Shown: piece after piece, positions 28,391 through 38,095 of the stretch
Numbering within the stretch: the first letter of the stretch is position 1
Layout: each line of letters starts with the position of its first letter
Assembly: GCF_000724545.1 (NCBI RefSeq)
Contig: NZ_JHBV01000042.1
Coordinates: 124,001 to 188,000, forward strand
Length of the DNA stretch: 64,000 bases
From: Aureispira sp. CCB-QB1
GTDB lineage: Bacteria > Bacteroidota > Bacteroidia > Chitinophagales > Saprospiraceae
Direction: 5' to 3'
The notes under the pieces: generated by a model
What the model saw: the letters and a program-made list of their open reading frames with translations, nothing else
Told to the model about the DNA's origin: nothing
The model's database searches: none
Position numbers and translations under genes: made by a program

Positions 28391-30094
28391 TTACAATAGT
28401 TTGGCAAGAATAGGTTGGGCTTTTGCTCCCAAATAAGCTACAGACTCTTTTTGCAAATGCTTTTTATAGTTTTCCGCCAACTGAGAGGGGACATTGCTTA
28501 AATCCTGTGCTTGCAAAAATAGCACTTCATTTTCCTCTTTGCTAAAGCTAAATCCATCTGCATCTAGCTTAAGTTTTGCGACAAAACTAGGGAAATTATC
28601 TAAGGGCAAGAACTCAACTAAAGCACCTGTTGTAGCTTCTTTTTTTATTCTATAAGTTAACAATTCCTCTTTGTTGTCAGAAACTAAAATTGCCCCTTTC
28701 TCTGTCAAGACCATAGAAAATGCAGATAATGTATTCTTGACATTTTGTACTTGCTCTTCGGGCCAATCTTCTAACTTTTTACTTTTTAAATCTGAAAATT
28801 TCCACAACTTGCCAAATAATTGTTGAAGGACAGGCGAAGCTTCATTTTTAGAAAATTCATTTTCATTCGCTTTTAACGAACGTTCCTTCATTTCTTCAAC
28901 GAACTCCTGCAAATAAGCATTGATATATTCCTGTGCCAAATCATGATGCCCAACTTTAGCTGCTTTCATAAAACGATAGGCCTTATTAGGGTCTCCTTGT
29001 TCATAGAAAACAGTACCTAAGCCATAAAGTGCATCTTTTTGGCGTAAGCCCTTTGTTTTGGCAAGAGTAGTATAAGTGGCTTCGGCTTCTTGATATTTTT
29101 TTAATCCTAGTAATGCAGCCCCTTTTAGCAAAGTTGCTCGGTCTGTTAAGCTTTTGTCATTACCTGCCTTTTTTAGCAAGGTTACCACGTCTGTTAGGGC
29201 TTCTTCAAATTGAGCTAGTTCAATTTTTGTTTCAATAAGCATTAAGAAAGCTTCCGTTTCTTCTGGGGCTAATTCGATACAAGTTTGTAGAGCCACCAAC
29301 GCATCTTCTAGTTGAAGGGCGTATAAACAGGCTTGTCCCAACACTCTATAAAACATAGCGTGTTTTTCTTCTACTAATGCTGTTGCTAATGTTAAATGTT
29401 CTACAGCTTGGGCAAACTTATTTTGATCCAATAAACTTTGCCCATAGTTGAATTGATGCATGTGGTTATTAGGAGCATTTTCTATAATTTGCTCGTACAA
29501 CGGAAATGTAGCTTCGACACGACCTAATTCTTTTAGAATATTAATTTTGGATAAAACCCCTACTTCACTAAATTCTTGTTGAGATGCCAAAAATAAATCA
29601 ATATCAATTAATGCTGCTTCGTGCTGCCCTAGTCCACTCAATGCGTCAGCTCGGTATAAGTAAGCGGATAATTCTTCTGGTTGCACCAAAATAGCTTGAT
29701 TGATTAGCTCCAAACCTTGTTGGTATTCTTGGTATTGTGTAATTAAGAAACTGGCTTTAGCAATTAAAGCGGTTGGATTTTTGGGGTCGCGTTTCAAGAT
29801 TTTACCCCAAATTATTTGAGCATCATCAAAGCGTCCTAAAAGCTGTTTTAATTGACCAAATTGAAGTAGATAGTCCAGATTATTCGGTTCAAATTCTAAT
29901 GCTTTTGCCAAACAAACTTCTGCTTCATCATAACGAGGAATAGACTCTAGTAAAAGGGATTTGGCCAAATAATAATAACCAAAAGCTTCATTAGGATATT
30001 CAGAAACAGCCTGTTTGGAAAGCGTTTCGAAGGTGTCGTATTGATAATTTATTACAGCCGTTTCTAAGGCTTCTATGAGTTGAATTTTATCCAT
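28391..30094 (-). CDS. Tetratricopeptide repeat protein
   Basis: A 567-aa protein made of about ten TPR units over residues 20-400 (for example AFGYYYLAKSLLLESIPRYD and KYQEAEATYTTLAKTKGL). The remaining third is not TPR, with mixed alpha/beta character. There is no signal peptide or clear membrane span, so it is probably a cytoplasmic scaffold. Partners cannot be read from context: the upstream neighbour is a DUF1295 gene reading the same way but about 70 nt away. Confidence 0.85.
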   Translation of the reverse strand: MDKIQLIEALETAVINYQYDTFETLSKQAVSEYPNEAFGYYYLAKSLLLESIPRYDEAEVCLAKALEFEPNNLDYLLQFGQLKQLLGRFDDAQIIWGKILKRDPKNPTALIAKASFLITQYQEYQQGLELINQAILVQPEELSAYLYRADALSGLGQHEAALIDIDLFLASQQEFSEVGVLSKINILKELGRVEATFPLYEQIIENAPNNHMHQFNYGQSLLDQNKFAQAVEHLTLATALVEEKHAMFYRVLGQACLYALQLEDALVALQTCIELAPEETEAFLMLIETKIELAQFEEALTDVVTLLKKAGNDKSLTDRATLLKGAALLGLKKYQEAEATYTTLAKTKGLRQKDALYGLGTVFYEQGDPNKAYRFMKAAKVGHHDLAQEYINAYLQEFVEEMKERSLKANENEFSKNEASPVLQQLFGKLWKFSDLKSKKLEDWPEEQVQNVKNTLSAFSMVLTEKGAILVSDNKEELLTYRIKKEATTGALVEFLPLDNFPSFVAKLKLDADGFSFSKEENEVLFLQAQDLSNVPSQLAENYKKHLQKESVAYLGAKAQPILAKLL

Positions 30095-30162
30095 TGTTAT
30101 GGTTTTGAATTAGAGAGAGTCGTATTCTCATTAATTTTTTCCTACAATGAAAGATAGGGAAT

Positions 30163-30915
30163 TTAGTATAAAAAGGGAACTAATAAAGAAGTATTCTTTT
30201 GGTAGCTTTGATAACTTTCTAGGTGGCCGTATTTTTTTTGTGCTGCCTTTTGTAGCAAAGGAATTCCACTAACAAAAACTAATAGAAAAATAATCCAAAG
30301 GGGACTAATAATTGCTAACCATTCCCATTTCTGTAGAGAAGGTGTAGCGCAAATAAAAATCCCTATCCAACAAAGAATTTCACCTGTATAATTGGGATGT
30401 TGTACATACTGCCAGAGTCCAGATTGTATGAATTGTCCATTATTAGTTGGATTTTGACGAAAAGTAAATTTTTGTTGATCGGCAATCGTTTCTATAATAA
30501 AACCAAACAACCAAATCAACAGACCTAAAACATGAATTGCTGTTAAAATGATATTAGGGGTTTGGTAAATGATAATAATAGGGATGGATAAAATTAAAAC
30601 ACTACTTGCTTGAAGTAGCCAAAAACCAGCAAAACGAATGAAATCCTGCCGTAATTTATCAAAACGATCGTCTTTATTCATAGCATGGATACGTTTAAAT
30701 AGATAGCTTCCTAACCGAATGCTCCAACTCATAATCATAAGGAGCAATAAGTGGTGCATCCAGCTATTGGCTCCTTGAAACCACAACACTCCTGTCAAAG
30801 AAGCAAAACTAATGCTATAAAATAAGTCGGTAGCTTTATCGCTTTGTTGGGTGTATCCCCAAACGAAACCAATTGTATTGATAATAATAACTGTAAGAAT
30901 AGATTCCAATAACAT
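30163..30915 (-). CDS. DUF1295 / steroid 5-alpha-reductase-like membrane protein
   Basis: A 250-aa protein with about six hydrophobic spans. The C-terminal half contains QSGLWQYVQHPNYTGEILCW, the HPNY-x-GE motif of the DUF1295 and isoprenylcysteine methyltransferase-like reductase superfamily. Members reduce or methylate lipid-type substrates; the bacterial DUF1295 reaction is not established. It is 68 nt from the TPR gene on the same strand. Confidence 0.85.
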   Translation of the reverse strand: MLLESILTVIIINTIGFVWGYTQQSDKATDLFYSISFASLTGVLWFQGANSWMHHLLLLMIMSWSIRLGSYLFKRIHAMNKDDRFDKLRQDFIRFAGFWLLQASSVLILSIPIIIIYQTPNIILTAIHVLGLLIWLFGFIIETIADQQKFTFRQNPTNNGQFIQSGLWQYVQHPNYTGEILCWIGIFICATPSLQKWEWLAIISPLWIIFLLVFVSGIPLLQKAAQKKYGHLESYQSYQKNTSLLVPFLY

Positions 30916-31091
30916 AGTTTGACATTTTTATTAGGATAATGATAGGATATTTTTCTATTTAAAATAAGTACTAATAAGACAAAGGCATGATTAAAGATTT
31001 TGATACAACATCTACTATTTAAAGCAAAACGCTGTACATTTGAACCAAGTTTTGAACTACGTTAATATCTAAAAAATAGGAAACAATTGTT

Positions 31092-32360
31092 ATGATAAAA
31101 AGAATACTTAGTGATTTTGCTAAAGTTCCTTCTCACATTCTTTACCTAATGGGGGCGGTGTTCTTTATACAATTGATAGACGCATCCCTGTTCATATTGT
31201 TCAATTTTCATTTAAAAAAATTAGGTTATGTCGATAGTGAAATAGCACATTTAATTTCTTATAAGTATGCTGCGGTTGTCTTATTTGCCTTTCCATTAGG
31301 ATTATTAATAAAAGGGAGAGAACTACTTAAATTTTTTCGTTTAGCTTCTGTTATTACACCAACATTCATTTTGTCTGTTCTATTCGCTTTGGAATACGGT
31401 TATACAAAAATGGTCTATGTATTGGTTTTTTTGTTTGGAATGGGAACAATTTGTATTAGTGTAACAGCAATGCCATTTATTATATTAAATACGCCTAAAG
31501 AACGACATTCAGAAGCAGTTACGCTTTATTTTCAAGTATTTAGTGCAACGGCTTTTGTCTCAGGTATGTTGAATTATATTTTAAATTCTATTGCGCCTAA
31601 TTTTTTTACAGAGGGAACAGTCTTAAAAGTATTTGGTTTGTTAGGCTTTACAAGTGTTTGGTTTGTTTCTAAAATTAAGGTAAAGGAAAATATCTCGAAT
31701 CGTGTGCCTATTCAAACCTTTTTGCATGCTTATGAGTGGAAGAAAATAGGCATCGCTGTTTTTCCAACTATATTAATTGCAACAGGAGCAGGCTTAACCA
31801 TTCCATTTATCAATTTATTTTTCTTGGGCGTGCACGGTATTGATTCCAAAGCATTTTCTTTGTTTGGCTCTTTGAGCTTTGTATTGGTAACTATTGTCAT
31901 GCTATTTGTCCCTGCAATTCGACGAAAATGGGGCTACAATGTAGTTGTCAATGGTTTTCAAACTTTGGCTGTTGGCGCTTTGTTTATTATGGCGTCAACA
32001 GAGTGGTATGCCAATTGGGAATGGGCTGCTATGATAGCGGTAGTGGCCTTTTTGATTCGTCAACCATTGATGCAAGTTGCTTCACCTGCGATTACCGAAA
32101 TGACAATGTATTATGTTGGAGAACGAAATCAAGAAATGATGGGCGCTTTAAATGCATCTATTTGGTCGGGAGCTTGGTTTTTTAGCTCTGTTATTTTTGG
32201 TGTTTTGAGAGCTTGGGAAGTTGCTTATGTGAATATTTTTATGATGACAGTCGTTATGTATGGTGTTGCTACCTTGGTGTATTATTGGTTGATCAAAGAT
32301 TACGAACGTATGAAAAAAGCAGCTCCAGAGCTTTATCAAGAAGACAGTGAGACATCCTAA
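31092..32360 (+). CDS. Major facilitator superfamily transporter
   Basis: A 422-aa polytopic protein with about twelve hydrophobic spans (for example YMGAVFF-type helices from residue 18, and TILIATGAGLTIPFINLFFL in the second half). There is no periplasmic domain. The exported or imported substrate cannot be read from the sequence. A TACATTTG box (31035-31042) lies about 50 nt upstream and matches the Bacteroidota -7 consensus, though no correctly spaced -33 TTG was found. It converges with the DUF2007 gene, with only 9 nt between their stops. Confidence 0.85.
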   Translation: MIKRILSDFAKVPSHILYLMGAVFFIQLIDASLFILFNFHLKKLGYVDSEIAHLISYKYAAVVLFAFPLGLLIKGRELLKFFRLASVITPTFILSVLFALEYGYTKMVYVLVFLFGMGTICISVTAMPFIILNTPKERHSEAVTLYFQVFSATAFVSGMLNYILNSIAPNFFTEGTVLKVFGLLGFTSVWFVSKIKVKENISNRVPIQTFLHAYEWKKIGIAVFPTILIATGAGLTIPFINLFFLGVHGIDSKAFSLFGSLSFVLVTIVMLFVPAIRRKWGYNVVVNGFQTLAVGALFIMASTEWYANWEWAAMIAVVAFLIRQPLMQVASPAITEMTMYYVGERNQEMMGALNASIWSGAWFFSSVIFGVLRAWEVAYVNIFMMTVVMYGVATLVYYWLIKDYERMKKAAPELYQEDSETS

Positions 32361-32369
32361 ACTATGTTT

Positions 32370-32750
32370 TTAAATAGACATAAGCAATGCTAAGCCAAAG
32401 GGAATAGCAATGAGAATAAAGCAAACGATAACAATACGAAGCTCTTTTGGAAGCTGTTTTACACCCGGAATGGGCCTTGAAAGAGTGTCTAGAAAATCTA
32501 CAATCCAGAAATCTTTTGGGTTTTCATTGGCTGTAATAAACCCTCCTTCTATCAAAATTTGAGAAGCTTTTGCATAATCCTTTTTGTGAACCAGCAATTT
32601 AGCGCCTCCAGTCGCTCTTGCTTCTATACTGTATACCTGCAAGGTCAATTCATCTCTAGTGACCGTTTCAATACCAGCAGCTTCTAATTGCCTTTTAGCT
32701 AAAGACAATGCTGGCAAATCATAAAAATATTGTACGACAATTAAACTCAT
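32370..32750 (-). CDS. DUF2007-type small protein with C-terminal membrane helix
   Basis: A 126-aa protein. The N-terminal 65 residues are the DUF2007 ferredoxin-like fold, seen in many bacteria as a putative signalling domain (SLAKRQLEAAGIETVTRDEL, then GGAKLLVHKKDYAKASQIL). A single membrane helix closes the C-terminus (RIVIVCFILIAIPFGLALLM). The role is unknown; a membrane-tethered regulatory domain is likely. Confidence 0.75.
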   Translation of the reverse strand: MSLIVVQYFYDLPALSLAKRQLEAAGIETVTRDELTLQVYSIEARATGGAKLLVHKKDYAKASQILIEGGFITANENPKDFWIVDFLDTLSRPIPGVKQLPKELRIVIVCFILIAIPFGLALLMSI

Positions 32751-32885
32751 AAACTAGTATTTAAACCTACTGTTAAAACAAGTTGTAACGAATTATAGTT
32801 GGATTCATGTTTTGAAACTAGTAAAGCAAGAAATTACAGCAAAAGAAAATAAACTCAACAGCTTATACTGCGGACAAAAGAGAGC

Positions 32886-33590
32886 CTAATAGCTCTCTGG
32901 TTCTACGTCTTTTCTAATAATAAACTTAACCCCAAGGGTAACTTCAATACTTAGGTTGATAATTTTATAATCTTCACTAAATGTTCTAACAGAAGTAGTT
33001 GATCTAAACGGATCTACATATTGCACCTGTGTTCCCCGCCTGAAAAACACTTGTGGCGTTACATCAGGACTTACATTGATTTCAAAAAATAAGCCAAATG
33101 GTAATTTAGGAGGTTCCCAGTCAATGCCAGCACCCAACCAAAATCCAAAATTAAGTGGCGTAACACCTTGAGCATCCAAATTATTAACAACATCGTTGGC
33201 GACTGTTACATCTAATCGAACCCCTGCTGCATAATAAGGCAAAACACTTGGGCTAAGCCTAAAATTTCCTTTTAATAAGGTAGCTAAAGAAATATTGTGA
33301 AAAAGATCGTTGACAACAAAGGTATTGGTGCCAAAGAAACCAGAATTATAAGAAGCCCCTCTTCTGTGGTATCCCAATTGCGCGACAAAACCCAAGCGTC
33401 GAGGGGTGTTTTCGCCTTGCCATTTTCCCATTGATTCAAAAACAAGGTCAGCATGATAAGAAATTAAAGCACGTTTACTTTGTTGTGTGCCAACTAACAA
33501 GCCTCCTTTTGCTCCAAAACCCATTTGTTGGGCTTGTGTGAAAGAGCAATATAACAAAAGGGCGATTACACTATAAAAATATCGTTTCAT
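32886..33590 (-). CDS. Outer-membrane beta-barrel protein
   Basis: A 234-aa protein with a signal peptide (YSVIALLLYCSFTQA, cleavage before QQM). The mature sequence has alternating Gly/aromatic strands (GFGAKGGLLVG, FGFWLGAGIDWEPPKLPFGL, ISLATLLKGNFRL) typical of small outer-membrane barrels of Bacteroidota. Function is unknown; transport or adhesion are both possible. It is monocistronic and follows the minus-strand acyl-CoA dehydrogenase gene after a terminator. Confidence 0.75.
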   Translation of the reverse strand: MKRYFYSVIALLLYCSFTQAQQMGFGAKGGLLVGTQQSKRALISYHADLVFESMGKWQGENTPRRLGFVAQLGYHRRGASYNSGFFGTNTFVVNDLFHNISLATLLKGNFRLSPSVLPYYAAGVRLDVTVANDVVNNLDAQGVTPLNFGFWLGAGIDWEPPKLPFGLFFEINVSPDVTPQVFFRRGTQVQYVDPFRSTTSVRTFSEDYKIINLSIEVTLGVKFIIRKDVEPESY

Positions 33591-33649
33591 TGAGTTGGTA
33601 TTTTTGTTTTGAGAGATTGGAGGGCAAAATAGGCACGATTCTTTTAAAA

Positions 33650-33683
33650 AGAAAAAAGAACCTGTTAAATATTAACAGGTTCT
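33650..33683 (-). terminator. Intrinsic terminator of the acyl-CoA dehydrogenase gene
   Basis: AGAACCTGTTAA (33657-33668) pairs with TTAACAGGTTCT (33672-33683) around a 3-nt loop. On the minus strand the stem is followed by TTTTTTC (complement of the A-rich run ending at 33658), so it ends the gene whose stop lies 90 nt upstream. Confidence 0.9.
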
Positions 33684-33772
33684 AGGTAGATTGTATTTTT
33701 TAACTAAAAACAGATCTTTTGATTGGTTTGATAACAGTATAAAGTAGCACTGTATCAATCTCAAAATTGGTT

Positions 33773-34930
33773 TTAGTCTTTTAAGATTTTTCTAGAAATA
33801 ACTAGTTTTTGAATTTCTGATGTTCCTTCACCGATAGTACATAGTTTACAGTCACGGAAGAATTTTTCAACTGGAAAATCTTTCGTGAAACCATATCCAC
33901 CATGAATTTGCACTGCTTCAGTAGCTGCTCTTACACAAGCTTCAGAGGCATAGTACTTGGCCATAGCTGAAATTTTAGTAACAGGCAAATGGTTATTTTT
34001 TAGATGTCCTGCTTTGCGAATCAACAACTCAGATGCTTCAATTTCGGTAGCCATATCTGCCAACTTGAAAGAAATTGCTTGGAAGCTAGAAATTGGTTTG
34101 CCAAATTGCTCTCGCTCTTTAGAGTATTTCAAGGCAGCATCGTAAGAACCTTTGGCAATTCCCAATGACAAAGCACCAATAGAAATACGCCCACCATCTA
34201 GTATTTTCATAGATTGGATAAAACCTTCTCCCTCTTTACCAAGTAATTGGCTTTTGTGTACACGACAGTTGTCAAAGATTAGTTCCGCAGTTTCTGAAGC
34301 ACGCATCCCCAACTTGTTCTCTTTTTTACCACCAGAAAAACCTTCCATATCACGTTCGATAATAAAGGCACTCATGCCGTGACTATCCAAAGGCTCACCT
34401 GTACGAACGATTACAACCCCTACATCACCAGAACGACCATGTGTAATCCAGTTTTTAGTACCATTGATGACATAATAATCACCATCTTTTTTGGCAACAC
34501 ACTGCATTCTTCCTGCGTCAGAACCTGTGTTTGCTTCTGTCAATCCCCAAAAAGCAATGTGCTCACCAGATGCTAATTTAGGCAAGTACTTTTGTTTTTG
34601 CTCTTCAGTACCAAACGACAAAATGTGGTTTGTTCCCAAAGAGTTGTGTGCAGCAAGAGACAACCCAATAGAGCTACATACTTTTGTCGTCTCTTCTATA
34701 ATTGTAATGTATTCTTGATATCCCAAGCCAGAGCCCCCATATTCTTCAGGAACCAAGACTCCCATGAATCCTTGCTCACCCATTTTGTGGAATAAGTCTT
34801 TAGGAAAATGTTGCGCTTCATCCCATTCCATTACATGTGGACGGATATGTTTTTCTGCAAAATTACGCGCACTTTCGCGAATCATTTGTAGGTCTTCAGA
34901 CGTATCTGGAGTCATATAATCTGTATTCAT
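33773..34930 (-). CDS. Acyl-CoA dehydrogenase
   Basis: A 385-aa flavoenzyme of beta-oxidation that dehydrogenates acyl-CoA at the alpha-beta bond. It has the family's FAD-contact motif GLTEANTGSDAGRMQ and the C-terminal GGYGFTKDFPVEKFFRD followed by IGEGTSEIQ, which contains the catalytic Glu in this class. The start at ATG 34930 is preferred over the upstream TTG at 34939. A TAATTTTG box (34955-34962, minus strand) lies about 25 nt upstream and matches the -7 consensus. It is monocistronic with its own terminator. Chain-length preference cannot be inferred. Confidence 0.92.
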   Translation of the reverse strand: MNTDYMTPDTSEDLQMIRESARNFAEKHIRPHVMEWDEAQHFPKDLFHKMGEQGFMGVLVPEEYGGSGLGYQEYITIIEETTKVCSSIGLSLAAHNSLGTNHILSFGTEEQKQKYLPKLASGEHIAFWGLTEANTGSDAGRMQCVAKKDGDYYVINGTKNWITHGRSGDVGVVIVRTGEPLDSHGMSAFIIERDMEGFSGGKKENKLGMRASETAELIFDNCRVHKSQLLGKEGEGFIQSMKILDGGRISIGALSLGIAKGSYDAALKYSKEREQFGKPISSFQAISFKLADMATEIEASELLIRKAGHLKNNHLPVTKISAMAKYYASEACVRAATEAVQIHGGYGFTKDFPVEKFFRDCKLCTIGEGTSEIQKLVISRKILKD

Positions 34931-34954
34931 CACAATCAATTTTTATAATACGGA

Positions 34955-34962
34955 CAAAATTA
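34955..34962 (-). promoter_or_regulatory. Bacteroidota -7 box of the acyl-CoA dehydrogenase gene
   Basis: The minus strand reads TAATTTTG, an exact TAnnTTTG. No TTG lies at the expected -33 spacing, so this is only a partial promoter match. Confidence 0.45.
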
Positions 34963-35221
34963 ATATTCTTTAATTCGTAGTTTCACCAAATCTAAAACTA
35001 CAAATAACTGCCTTTTTAGGGCACACAAAAATAACATTTTTTTCCAATTTTTTTAAGGAAAATATTAAAAGGTATGGAGCCGCTTTTTTTTGAGAAAAAA
35101 ATGCCTTTTTGCTGTTAAAAAAGTGTACATTGTTGCACAGTTTAATCTTTTGAACTACATTTATTCGATTAAGTATTCCCTTAATTGTTCAGAAACCTAA
35201 TTTATTGGTTAATTTCCTCTA

Positions 35222-35617
35222 TTGTTGAAATATCTTCTTAATATATTATTATTGGTATTGTTGGTCTCTCATACCTCAAAAACCATTATTACATTTGTCA
35301 GTTTCAAATGTAATCAAAGATATATTGCTTCAACACTATGTGAAAATAAACAAAAACCTGCTTTAGAGTGTGATGGTAAGTGTTATCTAAAAAAGCAAAT
35401 AAAAAAACAACAAGAATCAGAAGATAGTCCTTTGTCATTGAAGAAAGTACAATTTTTTGATTTCTTTATACCACAAGAATCAAAACCATTTTCATTCTCA
35501 TCTTATTATTCGCCTGTTCATGTTGTTCAAATAGCCAAAACCATTTTTTTCGAAGATATGGGCTTGTACGCTAGGCTATGGATAACTAAGGTACTCCGAC
35601 CGCCTACCTGTTTTTGA
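35222..35617 (+). CDS. Small Cys-motif membrane protein (CxGKC type), upstream of mbnP-mbnH
   Basis: A 131-aa protein with a hydrophobic N-terminus (LLNILLLVLLVSH), then the Cys-rich segment TLCENKQKPALECDGKCYLK followed by Lys-rich KKQIKKQQ. A similar motif occurs in short Bacteroidota proteins next to metal genes, from memory and not checked. The four Cys (one more at FKCNQ) could bind copper or another soft metal. The start is TTG at 35222, with no ATG in frame upstream. It lies about 520 nt before mbnP, separated by repeat copy B, so co-transcription is uncertain. Confidence 0.6.
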   Translation: MLKYLLNILLLVLLVSHTSKTIITFVSFKCNQRYIASTLCENKQKPALECDGKCYLKKQIKKQQESEDSPLSLKKVQFFDFFIPQESKPFSFSSYYSPVHVVQIAKTIFFEDMGLYARLWITKVLRPPTCF

Positions 35618-35926
35618 ATTTTGAGTATTATAACTACATTTTATAACTGATCTATATGCCTTCATATAGGCTTCAGAGGTGCTTTTTATGTCGATTTTAT
35701 TGGTTCCGAAAATTGGAGAAAGATAAAATCGCCTAACTCCGTCTAATTAAGTGGATTATTGACAAGTAGTACCTTCAAGTATAATGTATGTTTTGAGGTT
35801 TATCTTTTGGAATGACGGGTGTTATTATATAATACCATCATGATAGAAAGATAAGTCTAGGAGAACCTATTGTTCTGTGATGCAGAATCGTAGGACGGAT
35901 TTTTATTATAGGAATAGTTTGTTTAA
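35618..35926. other. Intergenic DNA before repeat copy B
   Basis: Non-coding. It contains a 9-bp inverted repeat CGATTTTAT...ATAAAATCG near 35693-35732 and a short CTATATGCCTTCATATAG dyad. No coding frame or terminator run is apparent. Confidence 0.4.
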
Positions 35927-36066
35927 TACTCCGTTGATTTTTTAGTTTTCCTACGAAAAACGTAAAAAAGCATCTTGCATTAGTTTGATTATCAGTCTTT
36001 TAGTGTAAAGGTTAATAAAGGTGCATCTTGCTGATAATCAAACTAATACGATTTTTCAACGGAGTA
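35927..36066 (+). repeat. Repeat family R1, copy B, with a second terminal-repeat version
   Basis: 140 bp bounded by TACTCCGTTG (35927-35936) and CAACGGAGTA (36057-36066), again a perfect 10-bp inverted repeat but differing from copy A at two positions on each side. The internal dyad is GCATTAGTTTGATTATCAG (35977-35995) against CTGATAATCAAACTAATAC (36031-36049), with one mismatch. It lies 71 nt upstream of mbnP and could influence that leader. Confidence 0.85.
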
Positions 36067-36136
36067 ATGTTTGTTAAAACTACATTGTAAAAGTGTGGCT
36101 AACTACTATTCAAAACAACTTAAAATTTAAAAAAAA

Positions 36137-36955
36137 ATGAAAAATTTATCATATATTTTATTGGGTTTGACAATACTTTTATTCTCCTTTACTGCTTGCG
36201 AAAAAGAGACAAGCAAGTATGGTCAGTTTAGCTTAGAATTTGATAATAAGGTAGGATCAGATGCTGTGACTTTGAGTGCAGCGGGAAGTACAGATTATCC
36301 GTTTTCTACTCAGATGAACCAAAAATTTAACCTTCAAACATTGGGATATTATGTTTCTCGTATTGAATTGACAGGTCCGAATGGGGAAACTTATTCTGAT
36401 GAGGTAACAACAGGAGCTACAGCAGCCGAAGTGAACGGTTTTTATCAAGTATTGGAATCCGATGCTAACTCACAATCGATTACATTAAAAAATGTACCAG
36501 TTGGAACATACAACAAAATCACTTTTACATTAGGTGTTGAAGCCGATTATGTACAAGATGGTGCAACAGGAGGTGTTTTAGATCCAGCTAATGGCGGATG
36601 GTTGTGGAATTGGGATTCAGGATATATTTTTTATAAAATGGAAGGTACTTCGCCTGCATCTACTAGAGCAGACAACACGTTTAGATTTCACATAGGTGGA
36701 TGGAAAGAAATTGCAGGTAATGCTAGTTTGACAAATAACGTGAAACGCATAACATTGGACTTTCCTACGAATGCCGAAGTGACGGAAAGTTCAGATTTGG
36801 AAGCTCATATCATAATGAACCTTTTAGCTGTATTGGATGGTCATCATGCAGTAGATTTTTCGACTACCAATATGGTGATGAGCCCAGCAGCAGGCGCAGA
36901 CATTGCCCATAGTTTAGAAGATGCATTTATGGTACACGGCATACACGGGAACTAA
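36137..36955 (+). CDS. mbnP: MbnP-family copper-binding lipoprotein
   Basis: A 272-aa lipoprotein (lipobox FTAC, Cys 21). The motif GGWLWNWDSGYIFYKMEG (about 153-170) contains Trp 155, 157 and 159 in the Trp-rich position of MbnP. In methanotrophs MbnH converts a Trp of MbnP to kynurenine, which binds copper; that the same happens here is inferred. N-terminal strands and the RIELTGPNGETYSDEV region fit the family. The downstream gene mbnH starts directly at the stop, so they are translationally coupled. No methanobactin precursor gene is visible in the window. Confidence 0.85.
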   Translation: MKNLSYILLGLTILLFSFTACEKETSKYGQFSLEFDNKVGSDAVTLSAAGSTDYPFSTQMNQKFNLQTLGYYVSRIELTGPNGETYSDEVTTGATAAEVNGFYQVLESDANSQSITLKNVPVGTYNKITFTLGVEADYVQDGATGGVLDPANGGWLWNWDSGYIFYKMEGTSPASTRADNTFRFHIGGWKEIAGNASLTNNVKRITLDFPTNAEVTESSDLEAHIIMNLLAVLDGHHAVDFSTTNMVMSPAAGADIAHSLEDAFMVHGIHGN

Positions 36956-38026
36956 ATGTCGTTTATCTATTCTAAAAAATCTAGATACCCTATTAGCTAC
37001 TTGCTAATAGGGTGTGTAGGTTTGTTGTTTGGAATGACAGCTTGTCAAGAAGACAAAATAACTACAGCTAAGGAACCATATAAATTTGTAGCGCCAAGTA
37101 ATTTTCCTGAGCCTACTTATACTTTTTATAATAACGAAATCACAAAAGAAGGATTTGAGCTAGGAAAGAAGCTGTTCTTTGACCCTATTTTATCTGTAGA
37201 TGAGAGTACTTCCTGTAGTTCTTGCCACAAACAGTCTTTTTCATTTGCAGATCTTCCATCGAATCCATTTAGTATAGGGATTAGTGGGTTGGTAGGCACT
37301 CGAAATGCTCCTAGTTTAGCCAATTTAGCTTTCATGCAAGAGTTCTTTTGGGATGGGGGAGTGACGCACTTAGATTTTGTGCCGATTAATGCAATTGAAA
37401 ACCCTGTAGAAATGGGAGAAGGCATTGCTGCTGTTATTGCTAAAATTAAAAACGACCCAGAGTATCCTGCTCTTTTTCAAGCTGCTTTTAAGACAACGGA
37501 AATTAATATGCCTTTATTGATGGATGCACTAGCGCAATTTATGCTGTTAATGGTATCGAATCATTCTAAATATGATGCTCATCTGCAAGGAGAGGCGAAC
37601 TTAACCGAACAAGAATTAAAAGGGTTGCGTTTGTTTGATGAGCATTGTGAGCATTGTCACGCTGGAATTTTATTTACCAACCAAGCCTATTTTAACAATG
37701 GCATAGATAGTGTTTTTTCAGATTCAGGACGTGCACGAATCTCTGCAAATCCATTGGATATAGGAAAATTCAAAGTTCCTAGTTTGCGAAATGTAGCGGT
37801 GACTGCTCCTTATATGCACAATGCAAAATTCTTTACCTTAGAAGAAGTGTTGGAGCATTACAGCGATGGACTTGTTAATTCTGCTACCCTTGCTTCAGAG
37901 CTAATACAAGCTAATGGGAATTTGGGAATTCCGCTATCTGCTTCAGAAAAAGAAGCGATAATTGCTTTTTTGAAAACGTTGACGGATCATGAGTTTTTAA
38001 ACAACCCTATTTTTTTTGAAAAATAA
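36956..38026 (+). CDS. mbnH: MbnH-family dihaem cytochrome (MauG/bacterial CCP superfamily), lipoprotein
   Basis: A 356-aa protein with lipobox GMTAC (Cys 30) and two haem-c sites, CSSCH (87-91) and CEHCH (231-235), spaced as in dihaem peroxidases. The family uses a high-valent dihaem state to oxidise a Trp in its partner MbnP. It follows mbnP with no spacer (stop TAA, then ATG), which supports a partner role. A terminator follows. A plain cytochrome c peroxidase function is the alternative, but the pairing with mbnP argues against it. Confidence 0.85.
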   Translation: MSFIYSKKSRYPISYLLIGCVGLLFGMTACQEDKITTAKEPYKFVAPSNFPEPTYTFYNNEITKEGFELGKKLFFDPILSVDESTSCSSCHKQSFSFADLPSNPFSIGISGLVGTRNAPSLANLAFMQEFFWDGGVTHLDFVPINAIENPVEMGEGIAAVIAKIKNDPEYPALFQAAFKTTEINMPLLMDALAQFMLLMVSNHSKYDAHLQGEANLTEQELKGLRLFDEHCEHCHAGILFTNQAYFNNGIDSVFSDSGRARISANPLDIGKFKVPSLRNVAVTAPYMHNAKFFTLEEVLEHYSDGLVNSATLASELIQANGNLGIPLSASEKEAIIAFLKTLTDHEFLNNPIFFEK

Positions 38027-38095
38027 GTAATTGTCCAGAAAAAATTCTATAAAAACGATGTAACTTATTGTTTAAGGTAAAGAACCCTAAAAAAA

